DNA of 39,613 nt from NCBI GenBank assembly GCA_903927975.1, contig CAIYPC010000647.1:1-39613 (forward strand). The letters run 5' to 3'. Under the pieces are notes generated by a model that made no database searches, was not told where the DNA came from, and saw nothing but the letters and a program-made list of their open reading frames with translations. The DNA is from an uncultured Bacteroidota bacterium. Lineage in GTDB: Bacteria; Bacteroidota; Bacteroidia; Chitinophagales; Chitinophagaceae. Positions 9,393-18,262 of the stretch are shown here, one piece after another (position 1 is the first letter of the stretch; every line of letters begins with the position of its first letter). The position numbers were made by a program, and so were the translations under genes.

Positions 9393-12236
9393 ATGAGCAT
9401 CAAGAGAAGACAATTCATAAAACTTACTTCGCTCACCGCAGCATCTATACCATTTTTAAGCTGGCAAACAAAAACACAATATGCATTGGCTAATGGAAAT
9501 CCGATAGCTGGCGATGATGATTTGTTTGAAATGTTTGCAAGCCCAAAAAATTTTCATCGTCCATTTGTGAGATGGTGGTGGAATGGCGATAGAGTTACGA
9601 AAGAAGAAGTGCTTCGTGAATTGGATGTGATGAAAGATGCTGGCATTGGAGGTGTAGAAATAAATCCAATCAAGTGGAATGAGAATGCAGATGCGATTGG
9701 CATCAAAGAATTGTCATGGGGAAGTGATGAATGGCTGGATGTCGTGGAAGCTGCTGTGAAAGGCGCGAAAGAAAAAAATATTATTTGTGATATGATTGTT
9801 GGATCTGGCTGGCCTTATGGCGGCGAGTTTGTTCCGCGCAGTGAGCAATCACAAATTGTGATGTTGGGGACAAAGAATTTAGAAGGCGGGAAAAAATATT
9901 CGCTCACGCAAAAAGAATTGATTGATGCAGTCACACCTCCTTCTAATTATAAAAATAAATTGAGCGAATTATTCATGCTCAGGCTTGCCCCTGCTGAGAT
10001 GAATGAATTTAATGCAGGAACAAATTTTGATGATCAATTGAAAAAAGAAAGCGTTGAAATAAATGTTCCAGCGGGCGATCATGTGCTTTATTATCTCATT
10101 AAGTTCACCGGCTACCAATCCGTAATACAAGGTGCACTCGGAGCGAATGGCCCTGTTATTAATCATTATGAAAAAGCAGCGGTTCAAAATTATTTAGATG
10201 GCTTTGGCGCAAAACTTACTGGCAAGCTTGGTCCACTTAATAATTATTTCAGGGCAATTTTTACTGATAGTATTGAACTCGAAGGAGCGAATTGGTGCAG
10301 CGATATGTTCGAGCAATTTAAACAGCGCAGAGGTTATGATGTAGTGCCTTATTTTCCATACATACTTTTTAAAGTGGGCGAAATGGGGAATGCTGTAAAG
10401 GAAACTTATGGATCAAAATTTTCTACAGAAGTGAAAGCAATGCTCAATCGCGTGCATTATGATTTTGAAATAACAAGACTGGAATTATTTCAGGAACGTT
10501 TTATTAATACATTTACTGAATGGTGTAAAAAACACGGCGTGAAATCGAGAATGCAAGCTTATGGCATGGATTGCAATCCGCTGGAAGCAAGCATGACACT
10601 GGATATACCAGAATGCGAGACATGGATCTGGGTTCCAGACATTGAAGAATTTACTGAAGATACCAGCAGAAATTTTGGTGGAAGAAATTATACGATGATC
10701 AATAAATTTGTTTCATCAGCTGCGCATTTAGTAGGAAAGCAATTGATCAGTTGCGAAGAGCTGACCAACACGGGACAAATATTCAGCGAAACATTAGAGA
10801 GAGTAAAAGTAACGGGTGATCAAAGTAATTTATCAGGCGTTACACATTCAGTATTGCATGGATTTAATTACACGCCAGTGGAAGCGCCGTTTCCAGGATG
10901 GTTGCGTTACGGAAGTTTTTTTAATGAGCGAAATACATGGTGGCCTTATTTCAGGCTTTGGTCAGATTATAAATCGAGGCTTTCATGCGTGTTTCAAAAT
11001 GCAGTGATGCAAGCTGATATTGCAGTGCTCCACCCGCTCGCTGATCTCGCATCGAAGTATGGTTTTCAGAGAGATCCTTTTCCAAATGTTTCTTATCCGC
11101 ATTATGTGCATCAAGTTTGGGAAGCGATACATCAAAATGGAAACGGCTGCGATTATACTTCTGAGCATATCATTCAGCAGTCAACTTCAAAAAATGGCAC
11201 ATTAAATTTCAATACACGTTCGTATCGCGCATTAATATTGATTGAAGTGGAAACCATGATGCCCGAAACAGCAAAAGCAATTAAAAAATTCGCAGATGCC
11301 GGAGGCAAAATAATATTCATTGGTGAAGAACCACACCTATCATCTGGTTTAATCGGTTTCGACAAAAAAAGTAAAGAGATAAATTCCATCAGTGATTCAA
11401 TCATAAAAAAACATCCGAAGACAACGGGCATAGTTCCTGCACCTGATAAAGATTTGATCAGTTGGTATAAAAAAATTCAAGATCAATTTTCATTAACGCC
11501 TTATGTTGTTATTGATAAACCAGTTTATCATACCAATCAATTGCATTATAAAACTGCTGATAAAGACATTTTCTTTTTCACCAATTATAGTGCACAGCAT
11601 TCGCATTCATTCAAAGCTTATTTCAATAATAAAAAAACTGCATGGCTTTGGAATGCAGAAACTGGTGAGCGTTTTTTATATCCTGCTGAAAATGGCACAT
11701 TGCAAATTGCGCTTGGCCCATCAGAATCAAAACTGATTGTGTTTGATAAAAAACAGGATGGTGAATCTTTTGTTCCTGTTGATACTGAAGGTTTGAAAGA
11801 AACCGTAATTGAAGGACCATGGCAATTAAGTTTGAACCATGTGAATGATGTTTCAAAAAAAATAACGCTTGATAAATTAACGGATCTAAAAAAGATAGAT
11901 GAGCTGAAAGATTTTTCAGGAACTATCATGTATCATAAAATAATTTCCATTGATAATCCAAGCAAAAAAACTTATTTGGATCTTGGTCACGTCAACGATG
12001 TATCCGAGCTTGAAGTGAACGGAAGACCAATGGGAACAAAATGGTACGGGAATCATTTGTACGATATCTCAAAAGTGATTATGAAAGGTGATAATTATAT
12101 CAGTATAAAAATTGTTACCACACTTGGAGCTTATACAAAATCATTAAAGAATAATAAGGCAGCGCAGGAATGGTCGACCGAGGGATTATATGGACCAACC
12201 GGATTGGATAAGCCTGTAAAAATATTGAGCGCATAA
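9393..12236 (+). CDS. Glycoside hydrolase family 106-like protein (alpha-L-rhamnosidase type), Tat-exported
   Basis: 947 residues. A twin-arginine signal (SIKRRQFIKLTSLTAAS) begins the protein. The catalytic region shows the GH106 pattern: FHRPFVRWWWNGDRVTKEEVLREL, then MKDAGIGGVEINPI, SCEELTNTG, and FNERNTWWPYF. A C-terminal galactose-binding-like beta-sandwich (YLDLGHVNDVSELEVNGRPMGTKWYG) ends it. GH106 enzymes remove alpha-L-rhamnose from polysaccharides or plant glycosides, using calcium and two acidic residues. Many relatives annotated only as 'glycosyl hydrolase' are untested, so the exact sugar is uncertain. Its place between two parts of a sugar-oxidation gene set suggests it trims the substrate before oxidation, which is inference. 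Confidence 0.82.
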   Translation: MSIKRRQFIKLTSLTAASIPFLSWQTKTQYALANGNPIAGDDDLFEMFASPKNFHRPFVRWWWNGDRVTKEEVLRELDVMKDAGIGGVEINPIKWNENADAIGIKELSWGSDEWLDVVEAAVKGAKEKNIICDMIVGSGWPYGGEFVPRSEQSQIVMLGTKNLEGGKKYSLTQKELIDAVTPPSNYKNKLSELFMLRLAPAEMNEFNAGTNFDDQLKKESVEINVPAGDHVLYYLIKFTGYQSVIQGALGANGPVINHYEKAAVQNYLDGFGAKLTGKLGPLNNYFRAIFTDSIELEGANWCSDMFEQFKQRRGYDVVPYFPYILFKVGEMGNAVKETYGSKFSTEVKAMLNRVHYDFEITRLELFQERFINTFTEWCKKHGVKSRMQAYGMDCNPLEASMTLDIPECETWIWVPDIEEFTEDTSRNFGGRNYTMINKFVSSAAHLVGKQLISCEELTNTGQIFSETLERVKVTGDQSNLSGVTHSVLHGFNYTPVEAPFPGWLRYGSFFNERNTWWPYFRLWSDYKSRLSCVFQNAVMQADIAVLHPLADLASKYGFQRDPFPNVSYPHYVHQVWEAIHQNGNGCDYTSEHIIQQSTSKNGTLNFNTRSYRALILIEVETMMPETAKAIKKFADAGGKIIFIGEEPHLSSGLIGFDKKSKEINSISDSIIKKHPKTTGIVPAPDKDLISWYKKIQDQFSLTPYVVIDKPVYHTNQLHYKTADKDIFFFTNYSAQHSHSFKAYFNNKKTAWLWNAETGERFLYPAENGTLQIALGPSESKLIVFDKKQDGESFVPVDTEGLKETVIEGPWQLSLNHVNDVSKKITLDKLTDLKKIDELKDFSGTIMYHKIISIDNPSKKTYLDLGHVNDVSELEVNGRPMGTKWYGNHLYDISKVIMKGDNYISIKIVTTLGAYTKSLKNNKAAQEWSTEGLYGPTGLDKPVKILSA

Positions 12237-12624
12237 ATATTAGGGAGTGGGAAATTTATTTTGGTTGTGATTAAAGAGTCAGTTTATAGTATGACAAAAA
12301 AAGTAAAAAATAATGCTGTAGTGTGGCTTAAGACTATGTCATATAGAACAAACATCAGCAGAAAAATCTGTCAGTTTTATTTACAGGGAACATTATAGTT
12401 GTTTTAAATCTCTGAAATTTTGAAAACCATTTTAATAATCTAAAATTGGTTTAAAGATCAGATTATCAGTCACTGTTTCTATTCGGAGAACTTGATAAAC
12501 CTTGAAGGTTTTTCGGATTGTCAAAATTAGTTTCGAGAACCAAATTAAACCTTCAAGGTTTTATTGGGATCTTGTCGAATTTTGAAGAAAAGCTGAAGTT
12601 GTTTTTGGAGATCAAATAATGCAG
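12237..12624. other. Intergenic region with a paired-palindrome repeat
   Basis: 388 bases between convergent genes with no open frame of note. The only structure is the repeat pair at 12497-12561 described separately. No hairpin with a T-run that would make a standard terminator was found. Confidence 0.6.
12497..12561. repeat. Paired AAACCTTsAAGGTTT palindromes, copy 1
   Basis: AAACCTTGAAGGTTT at 12497-12511 and AAACCTTCAAGGTTT at 12547-12561. Each is a palindrome with one central base, and the two are reverse complements of each other, so the whole element is also a dyad with a 35-base middle. The start-to-start distance is 50 bases, exactly the same as in the second copy at 33017-33081. 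It lies in a convergent gap, where a DNA or RNA structure could end transcription. Confidence 0.85.
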
Positions 12625-13017
12625 TCAAGGTTTCAATTTGCCAAGAACCGACATTGCTTTCTCAACATCTTTTTTATCAACAAAAATATGGTCATGATAA
12701 AATGCGGCGACCACATTGCAACTGATCCCTGCATCAGAAAGCGCTGAAGAAAAAGCAGCGGTCAACCCTACTGCTTCCAATGAAGAATGAACGGTTAATG
12801 TAATCCAGGCTGCAACAAAAGAATATTCAAGTTGTAAACTATCAGCCAATTCTTTTTTTATAATGATTGTATTTCCTTCTTCTTCTTTAAAAAACAAAAC
12901 AATATCATTCATGTTTATCAATGACAAATCAGGAGCGATGCAAAAAACATAATCACCTATATTATGTTTGGGCTTTGCTGTTGCAAGTAGTTTGTTTAAA
13001 TCTTTTTCGCCGGACAT
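12625..13017 (-). CDS. ACT domain-containing protein (COG3602-like)
   Basis: 130 residues, cytosolic. The order fits the two-ACT-domain proteins of COG3602: DLNKLLATAKPKH at the start, GDYVFCIAP, WITLTVHSSLEAVGLTAAFSSAL, and the conserved AAFYHDHIFVDKKDVEKAMSVL at the end. ACT domains bind small ligands, usually amino acids, but no ligand or partner is known for this group. A single gene with its own transcript, convergent to the GH106 gene. Confidence 0.85.
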   Translation of the reverse strand: MSGEKDLNKLLATAKPKHNIGDYVFCIAPDLSLINMNDIVLFFKEEEGNTIIIKKELADSLQLEYSFVAAWITLTVHSSLEAVGLTAAFSSALSDAGISCNVVAAFYHDHIFVDKKDVEKAMSVLGKLKP

Positions 13018-13092
13018 TTTATTATTTCAATTAAATCCTGAACCGCAAATTAAGCATTGACAACAATACAACTTTATTCATCCATTAAATTC

Positions 13093-14097
13093 TCACTGGA
13101 GGCTTCGCTTGTTTATTTTAGCATGTGAACTTCTTGTGGTTGGAATGCTTAATGTGCATTGAAACGCCATATAATGTTGGTAAGAAAATGTTGGAGACGA
13201 ATTCAGGCTCAGCAAATTTGGCTGATAAAGAAATCCCACTTTAAGATTACGCGTAAGTTTGTAATGTGCTGAAAAACTAAGACCAAGCCCGGTTGTTTTT
13301 ATTGATTCCAGCCTAATCAATGAATCATAATATGTCTTGCTGTAAAATAAACGAGAAAGACTAATTCCAAAACCAATATCAAAACTTCCAAATACCATAT
13401 TATTTTTTATGCTTGTATAGAGCGTGTTTGCTTCTTCTTCATAATCTCCGAAATGATCTACAGGTATTTTATCTGTTGCAGCTCCTATATTAAAAGAAAG
13501 AAATTTATTTTTCTTATAAAAATAATCTGCGCCTAATTCGTAACCAAAAATGCCGCCACTAAAATATCTGCCATCATGAGTTTTAAGATCGAATATTGGA
13601 ATGGAAGGTGAAAGAGTAATATAAACTGCACCTCTTTTTTCTGGCGAAATCCGAACGTGGCTTATGATGCTATCATTTGCAGTAATAAAACTTTTCTTTG
13701 GGTAGAGCCATCGTTTACCAATATAATAATCAGGCGGTTCTTTCGGACCGAATAGATACTTAGCGTTCAATAGCCAACTATACGTTCGTCTTGGCTGAAG
13801 GAAAACAGTTTTTTGTATGCTGTCTATTTGCAGAACAATTGGCAATAGTTTGTCGGATCGCTGAATTAAATAGCCTCGTGAAAGCCGCTTAATTTTAGCG
13901 GCTTCCAAGGCTTCTGGATATGATTTAATGGTAATGGGTAAATCATCAGGCTTAATGCCATTCACTAAAACTATTTTTACATTTTTTGGGGTTGATACAT
14001 AAACTCTCTGCATAGGAGGTCGCAGCTTGCTTGTGCATGAAACGAAGCAAATTATTATTGCAAAAAAAGTTAGGAGTTCTTTCTTATATTTTCTCAT
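13093..14097 (-). CDS. Hypothetical lipoprotein with outer-membrane-barrel-like C-terminus
   Basis: 334 residues. The N-terminus is a lipoprotein signal (LLTFFAIIICFVSC, lipid on Cys near residue 21). Residues of about 30-110 look like a PEGA-type stretch (VYVSTPKNVKIVLVNG, QPRRTYSWLLNAKYLFGP). From about 150 on, short alternating strands (FLSFNIGAATDKIP, FGSFDIGFGISLSRLFY, TTGLGLSFSAHYKLTRNLKVGFLYQPNLLS) resemble a small beta-barrel or outer-membrane protein. I do not recognise a named family. No neighbour gives a function. Confidence 0.7.
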   Translation of the reverse strand: MRKYKKELLTFFAIIICFVSCTSKLRPPMQRVYVSTPKNVKIVLVNGIKPDDLPITIKSYPEALEAAKIKRLSRGYLIQRSDKLLPIVLQIDSIQKTVFLQPRRTYSWLLNAKYLFGPKEPPDYYIGKRWLYPKKSFITANDSIISHVRISPEKRGAVYITLSPSIPIFDLKTHDGRYFSGGIFGYELGADYFYKKNKFLSFNIGAATDKIPVDHFGDYEEEANTLYTSIKNNMVFGSFDIGFGISLSRLFYSKTYYDSLIRLESIKTTGLGLSFSAHYKLTRNLKVGFLYQPNLLSLNSSPTFSYQHYMAFQCTLSIPTTRSSHAKINKRSLQ

Positions 14098-14300
14098 AAC
14101 GGATAAATAAACTATCCGTCAAGACAAGTCTTTTATCTTTTATGATGCGAGGTAATTGTTATAGATTTTATAATGTCATTACTCTTCTTTGAAATATTTT
14201 TCGTTAACAAATATTTAGCAATGAATTAAAAAATCTAAGCCCAATTAAGAAATAACGCAGATGTATATGTGAAAATTAAAGCTGCAGCTTAAAGTTGATT

Positions 14301-15587
14301 TCACTTTGTAAGTCGATACATAAAAACAGCAGCTCTTTGTATGAGTAACGGATATTCTTTTAGATTGATCGTCTCGCCCGCTTTGTGCGCTCCTTTGCCG
14401 GAAGCGCCAAGGCCATCGAGGCAATCAAGATATTTCGCGATATCAGAAATGTCCCCAGCGCCTCTCGCCCCAGGATCACCAGCAACAGTTTCGCCAATCC
14501 CCAAATCATGTGCAACAGTATCAAGTTGGCTTACCAAATGAAGATTTCCTGTTGTAGGTTCCATCGATGGAAGACCATCTGAAAAACTGATTGTTGAATT
14601 GGTTCCGTTGAGATGATTGTCAACAATCGCTTTCATTTTTTCACGTGCTGCATCTTTTTGTTCTTCAGTTAAAAAGCGCAAATCGCCAACCACTTTTGCA
14701 GAAGGAGAAATAATATTTGTTTTGCCAACAGTTTCTCCCCGCGCATCCTGCTTGTCCAATTTTACTTCTGATCCACCTATTATTAATCCGGGATTGAAAG
14801 TGAGATATTTTTCATTGCTCAATTGTTCTCTGAATGTATTGATCACTCTCGCTGCTTCGTAAATAGCGCCATAACCAGCTGAATCGCCGAACACAGTTGA
14901 TGAATGCCCTGTTTTAGCAGTAACATTTAAAACCCAACCACTCGCCCCGCGACGTGCTGCTGCTACAGTGTGCAACCCGATGGCTGATTCAAAACCCAAT
15001 GCGATGTCGCAAGTTTTTGCGCGTGCTATAAAATCTCCTCGTGAAATTGTATGAGGTGATCCTGATTTTTCTTCATCACCTGTAAAATAAGCAACGATGT
15101 TCATGTCTTTCAAAAGCCCTGCCGACTGCAATGCTTGTAATGCTGTGATAACAACCACATCACCGCCTTTCATATCATTAACACCCTGACCAGTTGCTGT
15201 AGAATCATTCAAAACCGTATAAGGTCCAGCAGGCATATCAGGCTCAAACACGGTATCCAAATGACCAATAAGAAAAAGGCGCTTGCCTTTTTTGCCAACA
15301 TGCGTAGCTACCAAATGCCCTGCACGATGCATGGAGTCAGGCATACTTACCCATTCGACGGTAAACCCAAGTTTCTTAAATTCTCTTGTATAAATCTCAC
15401 CAACTTTTTTCACGCCTTCAATATTCAAGGAGCCACTGTTGATGTTCACTGTTTCAGTTAAAAGTTGAATGGCATCATTCATGTGTGCGTTGATGTAATC
15501 AATCGCTTTCTTTTCCGGCTTGCTTAATTGAGAATATCCAGTGTGCGCAATTGCCAGCGAACAAATAAAAATTAATATTTTTCTCAT
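14301..15587 (-). CDS. M20 family zinc metallopeptidase, secreted
   Basis: 428 residues from the ATG at 15585-15587, where a Sec signal peptide begins (RKILIFICSLAIAHTGYSQ). The frame runs 40 codons further upstream without signal or homology character. Metal and catalytic residues of the ArgE/DapE/carboxypeptidase G2 family are all visible: His109 and Asp111 (IGHLDTV), Asp138 (NDMKGG), Glu172 and Glu173 (TGDEEKSG), Glu200 (GFES) and His401 (GKGAHKAGE). A lid or dimerisation domain lies between about 210 and 330. It should cleave C-terminal residues, acyl-amino acids or dipeptides in the periplasm. Divergent from the HipA-like gene. Confidence 0.92.
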   Translation of the reverse strand: MRKILIFICSLAIAHTGYSQLSKPEKKAIDYINAHMNDAIQLLTETVNINSGSLNIEGVKKVGEIYTREFKKLGFTVEWVSMPDSMHRAGHLVATHVGKKGKRLFLIGHLDTVFEPDMPAGPYTVLNDSTATGQGVNDMKGGDVVVITALQALQSAGLLKDMNIVAYFTGDEEKSGSPHTISRGDFIARAKTCDIALGFESAIGLHTVAAARRGASGWVLNVTAKTGHSSTVFGDSAGYGAIYEAARVINTFREQLSNEKYLTFNPGLIIGGSEVKLDKQDARGETVGKTNIISPSAKVVGDLRFLTEEQKDAAREKMKAIVDNHLNGTNSTISFSDGLPSMEPTTGNLHLVSQLDTVAHDLGIGETVAGDPGARGAGDISDIAKYLDCLDGLGASGKGAHKAGETINLKEYPLLIQRAAVFMYRLTK

Positions 15588-15892
15588 AATGTTAAAATAA
15601 TTGTTTGTAATGGTTGCCGCAGCTATGAAAGTAAGATATAAGTTGATTGAAAAAATCCCTTGGATAAGAAAGTGGAAAAAAATTTCGAGTTGCGTAGAAA
15701 TCGACAATATATTTTATAACGTTGATGTACAACCGAATTTATGATATAAGGAATAAAGCGGTAGTTCCTGTTTTTCATAATCCACCAAGCCATTACGTTC
15801 CTTGGGAACACAATTATTGAATTTTCTTTCATAATAGATAATTCTAAAAGTTTATTTTTGATTTTACATAGAAAGAAAGCGGATTTTAAAAT
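15588..15892. other. Intergenic region between divergent genes
   Basis: 305 bases. It contains a small imperfect palindrome GTTCCTTGGGAAC at 15797-15809 that looks like a decayed relative of the GTTCCTACGGAAC repeat at 32.9 kb, and a GTTG-ATGTA-CAAC inverted repeat near 15721-15733. A 69-codon open frame on the minus strand covers part of it but has no recognisable protein character. Promoters for both flanking genes must lie here. Confidence 0.5.
15853..15860 (+). promoter_or_regulatory. Candidate -7 promoter element of the HipA-like/DUF3037 pair
   Basis: TATTTTTG matches TAnnTTTG perfectly and ends 32 bases before the ATG at 15893. No TTG was found 17-23 bases upstream, so only half of the Bacteroidota promoter is supported. 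Confidence 0.33.
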
Positions 15893-16687
15893 ATGACTGC
15901 AGACAATCTTAAAATAAGGACTGTTGAAGTAACCAGATATGTTGCGCCTTTGCGCGAAGGAGGATCATTGCCTGCCATTGCAGAAGCTGATGACGGTTTT
16001 TTATATGTATTAAAATTCCGCGGAGCGGGGCAAGGAACCAAAGCATTGATTGCTGATCTTATTGGTGGTGAAATAGCAAGAGCAATTGGAATGAAAGTTC
16101 CTGAAATTGTTTTTGCCAATCTGAATGAAGCCTTTGGCCGCACAGAACCCGATGAAGAAATACAAGATTTATTGCGCAATAGCGAAGGATTGAATTTAGG
16201 GCTACATTACTTATCAGGCGCAATCACTTTTGATCCTGCAGTAACAAAACTTGATAGCCTTCTCGCTTCGCGCATTGTGTGGCTGGATGCATTATTGACA
16301 AATGTCGATCGCACTGCACGCAACACGAACATGCTTACATGGCATAACGAACTCTGGCTAATCGATCATGGTGCCGCTTTGTATTTTCATCATTCATGGA
16401 GCAATTGGAAAGAACAATCTGAAAAACCGTTCGCACAAATCAAAGATCATGTGTTGCTATCAATTGCTGATGAAATTGATTTAGCGGACACAGAATTAAA
16501 ATCAATATTGACAGCAGAAAAAATAAAATCCATTGTTGAGCTTGTTCCAGATACATGGCTGAAAAGCGACAACAATGAAAACGCTGATGATATGCGTGAA
16601 GTATATTTTAATTTTTTGACAAACAGAATTGCTCACTCTGCTATTTTTGTAAACGAAGCCAATCATGCAAGAAAATCATTTATTTGA
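15893..16687 (+). CDS. HipA-like kinase domain protein (HipA_2 type)
   Basis: 264 residues, cytosolic. The whole protein matches the short HipA-like kinase family: REGGSLPAIAEADDG at the start, the ATP lysine in VLKFRG (Lys41), GQGTKALIADLIGGEIARAIG, the catalytic loop DALLTNVDRTARNTN (Asp139, Asn144) and the metal-binding LIDHGAAL (Asp158). It lacks the N-terminal and C-terminal extras of true HipA toxins. HipA kinases phosphorylate glutamyl-tRNA synthetase, but targets of this shorter family are not established. Its end overlaps the start of the DUF3037 gene by 23 bases, so the two are made together. Confidence 0.87.
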   Translation: MTADNLKIRTVEVTRYVAPLREGGSLPAIAEADDGFLYVLKFRGAGQGTKALIADLIGGEIARAIGMKVPEIVFANLNEAFGRTEPDEEIQDLLRNSEGLNLGLHYLSGAITFDPAVTKLDSLLASRIVWLDALLTNVDRTARNTNMLTWHNELWLIDHGAALYFHHSWSNWKEQSEKPFAQIKDHVLLSIADEIDLADTELKSILTAEKIKSIVELVPDTWLKSDNNENADDMREVYFNFLTNRIAHSAIFVNEANHARKSFI

Positions 16688-17051
16688 ATATGCGATAATT
16701 AGGATTGTTCCTCGCGTGGAGCGGGAAGAATTTCTGAATGTTGGCGTTATCATCTATTGCAAATCACAGAAATTTCTGAAAACAGTTTTTTCACTGAACG
16801 AGCCTCGTTTACTTTCCTTATACCCCGACATAGATATTAACGAAATAAGATTGCACCTAAACGCATTTCAACAAATAAGCAACGGCAATGCAGAAGCAGG
16901 TCCTATTGCATCGCTGGATTTAGCCTCGCGATTTCGTTGGCTCACTGCAAAGCGCAGCACAGTATTACAGACTTCTCCCGTTCATCCGGGATTATGCAAA
17001 AACGCGGAAGAGACATTAATGCAGTTGCATGAAAAACTTGTGCTATGTTAG
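16665..17051 (+). CDS. DUF3037 domain protein
   Basis: 128 residues, cytosolic. The family pattern is clear: FEYAIIRIVPRVEREEFLNVGVIIYC at the start, DLASRFRWLTAKRSTVLQTSPVHPGLC in the second half. It overlaps the upstream HipA-like gene by 23 bases in another frame. DUF3037 genes are commonly found next to HipA-like kinases, so it is likely a partner, substrate or modulator of the kinase. No biochemical function is known to me. A heptad repeat begins just after the stop codon. Confidence 0.87.
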   Translation: MQENHLFEYAIIRIVPRVEREEFLNVGVIIYCKSQKFLKTVFSLNEPRLLSLYPDIDINEIRLHLNAFQQISNGNAEAGPIASLDLASRFRWLTAKRSTVLQTSPVHPGLCKNAEETLMQLHEKLVLC

Positions 17052-17053
17052 AG

Positions 17054-17081
17054 TTGAATGGTCAATCGTGAATGGTGAATA
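17054..17081. repeat. Heptad repeat, locus 1
   Basis: Four 7-base words in a row right after the DUF3037 stop: TTGAATG, GTCAATC, GTGAATG, GTGAATA. The same word family recurs at 30736-30763, 30826-30853, 31659-31693, 33213-33240 and, in a GTGAGTG variant, at 35546-35619. It lies in the 51-base gap between convergent genes. Confidence 0.8.
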
Positions 17082-17102
17082 AGGACCAGAGTATTTTGTT
17101 CC

Positions 17103-18125
17103 TCAGTTTGTGTGCGCTGTTTTATAATGCTCCAATAATTCATCACCGCCAAAATCATGTTTCAGATCGCGCAATACTGAATGCACATGATTCGCGTTAT
17201 TCTGTGTGTTGTCATATTCAATAATAAATGTAGGACCTTGCACGCGGTAATAATGTGGATTGCCTAAACCTGGTTGAGTATGACCCATCCATACAAAACG
17301 TAAATTTTCAAGCCCCGCCTTTTGTATTTCTTTCAACATATCATCTGCAAATAATTTTGTGTATCGATGAACGTACACATTAATAAGCTGCAACATTAAT
17401 TGTTTTTGTGCGGCACTGAGATCATTATAATAAATACCGTTTGTGCCCTCTATCATAGCATTCCTTTTATCAAAAGTGAAAATATCTGCTGGCGCCCCTG
17501 TGTCAATAATCGCTTTCTGTGATTGTTTTTCATTCAGCGAATGCAACAAAGCAAAACCCGCTTCGGTTTCTTCTTTCAAAACCTGTTCTCCTTTTTGCGG
17601 ACCTTCCATCACGATGCCGGGATTGCTGCCGAGAAAACCTGGCGTGCCTCCAACCATTTTTTGTTTATCAAAAGAAAAATTGAAAGAGAAATGATGGCCT
17701 TCAAAACGCCATCCCCAAATTGTTTGATCTGATGGAACGCCAAAAACGGTGATATGATAATTGCCCGTATCGCGGAAATGATCTTCTGGTTTTCTTTGTT
17801 CCAATATTTTTAAAACAGCGTCGAGCTGCATTATCTGCTGTGTTTTATGAAAAGCATTTTCGCTTAAACAAGTTTTTATTAAATCGAGAGCAGCTTTTTT
17901 TTGTGTGTCATTCATTTCATTGAACGTGATGCCTTTTCTTTCCATCGGCACAAAATGAAAATTGTAGCGCTCACCATTATCAAATGGAAAAACAGTTTCT
18001 ACTTTCTGACTATCGTTGAGTGTTTTAATAAATTGATTAGCTACAGTTACTGCTTTCTGAGCTTGAAGATGATTTGTTGAAATCAAAAAAAGAAAAGCGC
18101 AAACAAATAAAATGATACGTGGCAT
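17103..18125 (-). CDS. DUF3500 domain protein, secreted
   Basis: 340 residues with a Sec signal peptide (ILFVCAFLFLISTNHLQAQ). The family signatures are GWRFEGHHFSFNFSF, FLGSNPGIV, LRFVWMGHTQPGLGNPHYYRVQGPTFIIEYDNTQNNANHVHS and the C-terminal VLRDLKHDFGGDELLEHY. Several His and Asp residues in conserved blocks (EGHH, NHVHSVLRD, HDFGGD) could bind a metal. No function is established for the family. It stands last in a row of minus-strand genes and is convergent to the DUF3037 gene. Confidence 0.85.
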   Translation of the reverse strand: MPRIILFVCAFLFLISTNHLQAQKAVTVANQFIKTLNDSQKVETVFPFDNGERYNFHFVPMERKGITFNEMNDTQKKAALDLIKTCLSENAFHKTQQIMQLDAVLKILEQRKPEDHFRDTGNYHITVFGVPSDQTIWGWRFEGHHFSFNFSFDKQKMVGGTPGFLGSNPGIVMEGPQKGEQVLKEETEAGFALLHSLNEKQSQKAIIDTGAPADIFTFDKRNAMIEGTNGIYYNDLSAAQKQLMLQLINVYVHRYTKLFADDMLKEIQKAGLENLRFVWMGHTQPGLGNPHYYRVQGPTFIIEYDNTQNNANHVHSVLRDLKHDFGGDELLEHYKTAHTN

Positions 18126-18262
18126 AAGCGGGGTTTATTATCGAATATACGATAACTATTTTGCCGAATCTGTTCTTTTCATTTTTGCATAGAAGCTATT
18201 ATCAATTTTGAATACTGTCATTATAACGGATATGTATAACCTAAAATATTTGATAACTATTT

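Noticed and set aside
12497..12561. Short repeats here and at 32.9-33.2 kb considered as CRISPR
   Set aside because: Units are 13-17 bases, palindromic and occur in pairs only; there are no regular unique spacers in series and no cas genes.
15588..15707. Extended N-terminus of the M20 peptidase frame
   Set aside because: The added 40 residues precede a complete Sec signal peptide and would hide it; the ATG at 15587 is the better start.
15623..15832. 69-codon minus-strand frame upstream of the M20 peptidase
   Set aside because: It overlaps the promoter side of the M20 gene and has no family character; it could be a decayed repeat but this cannot be shown.
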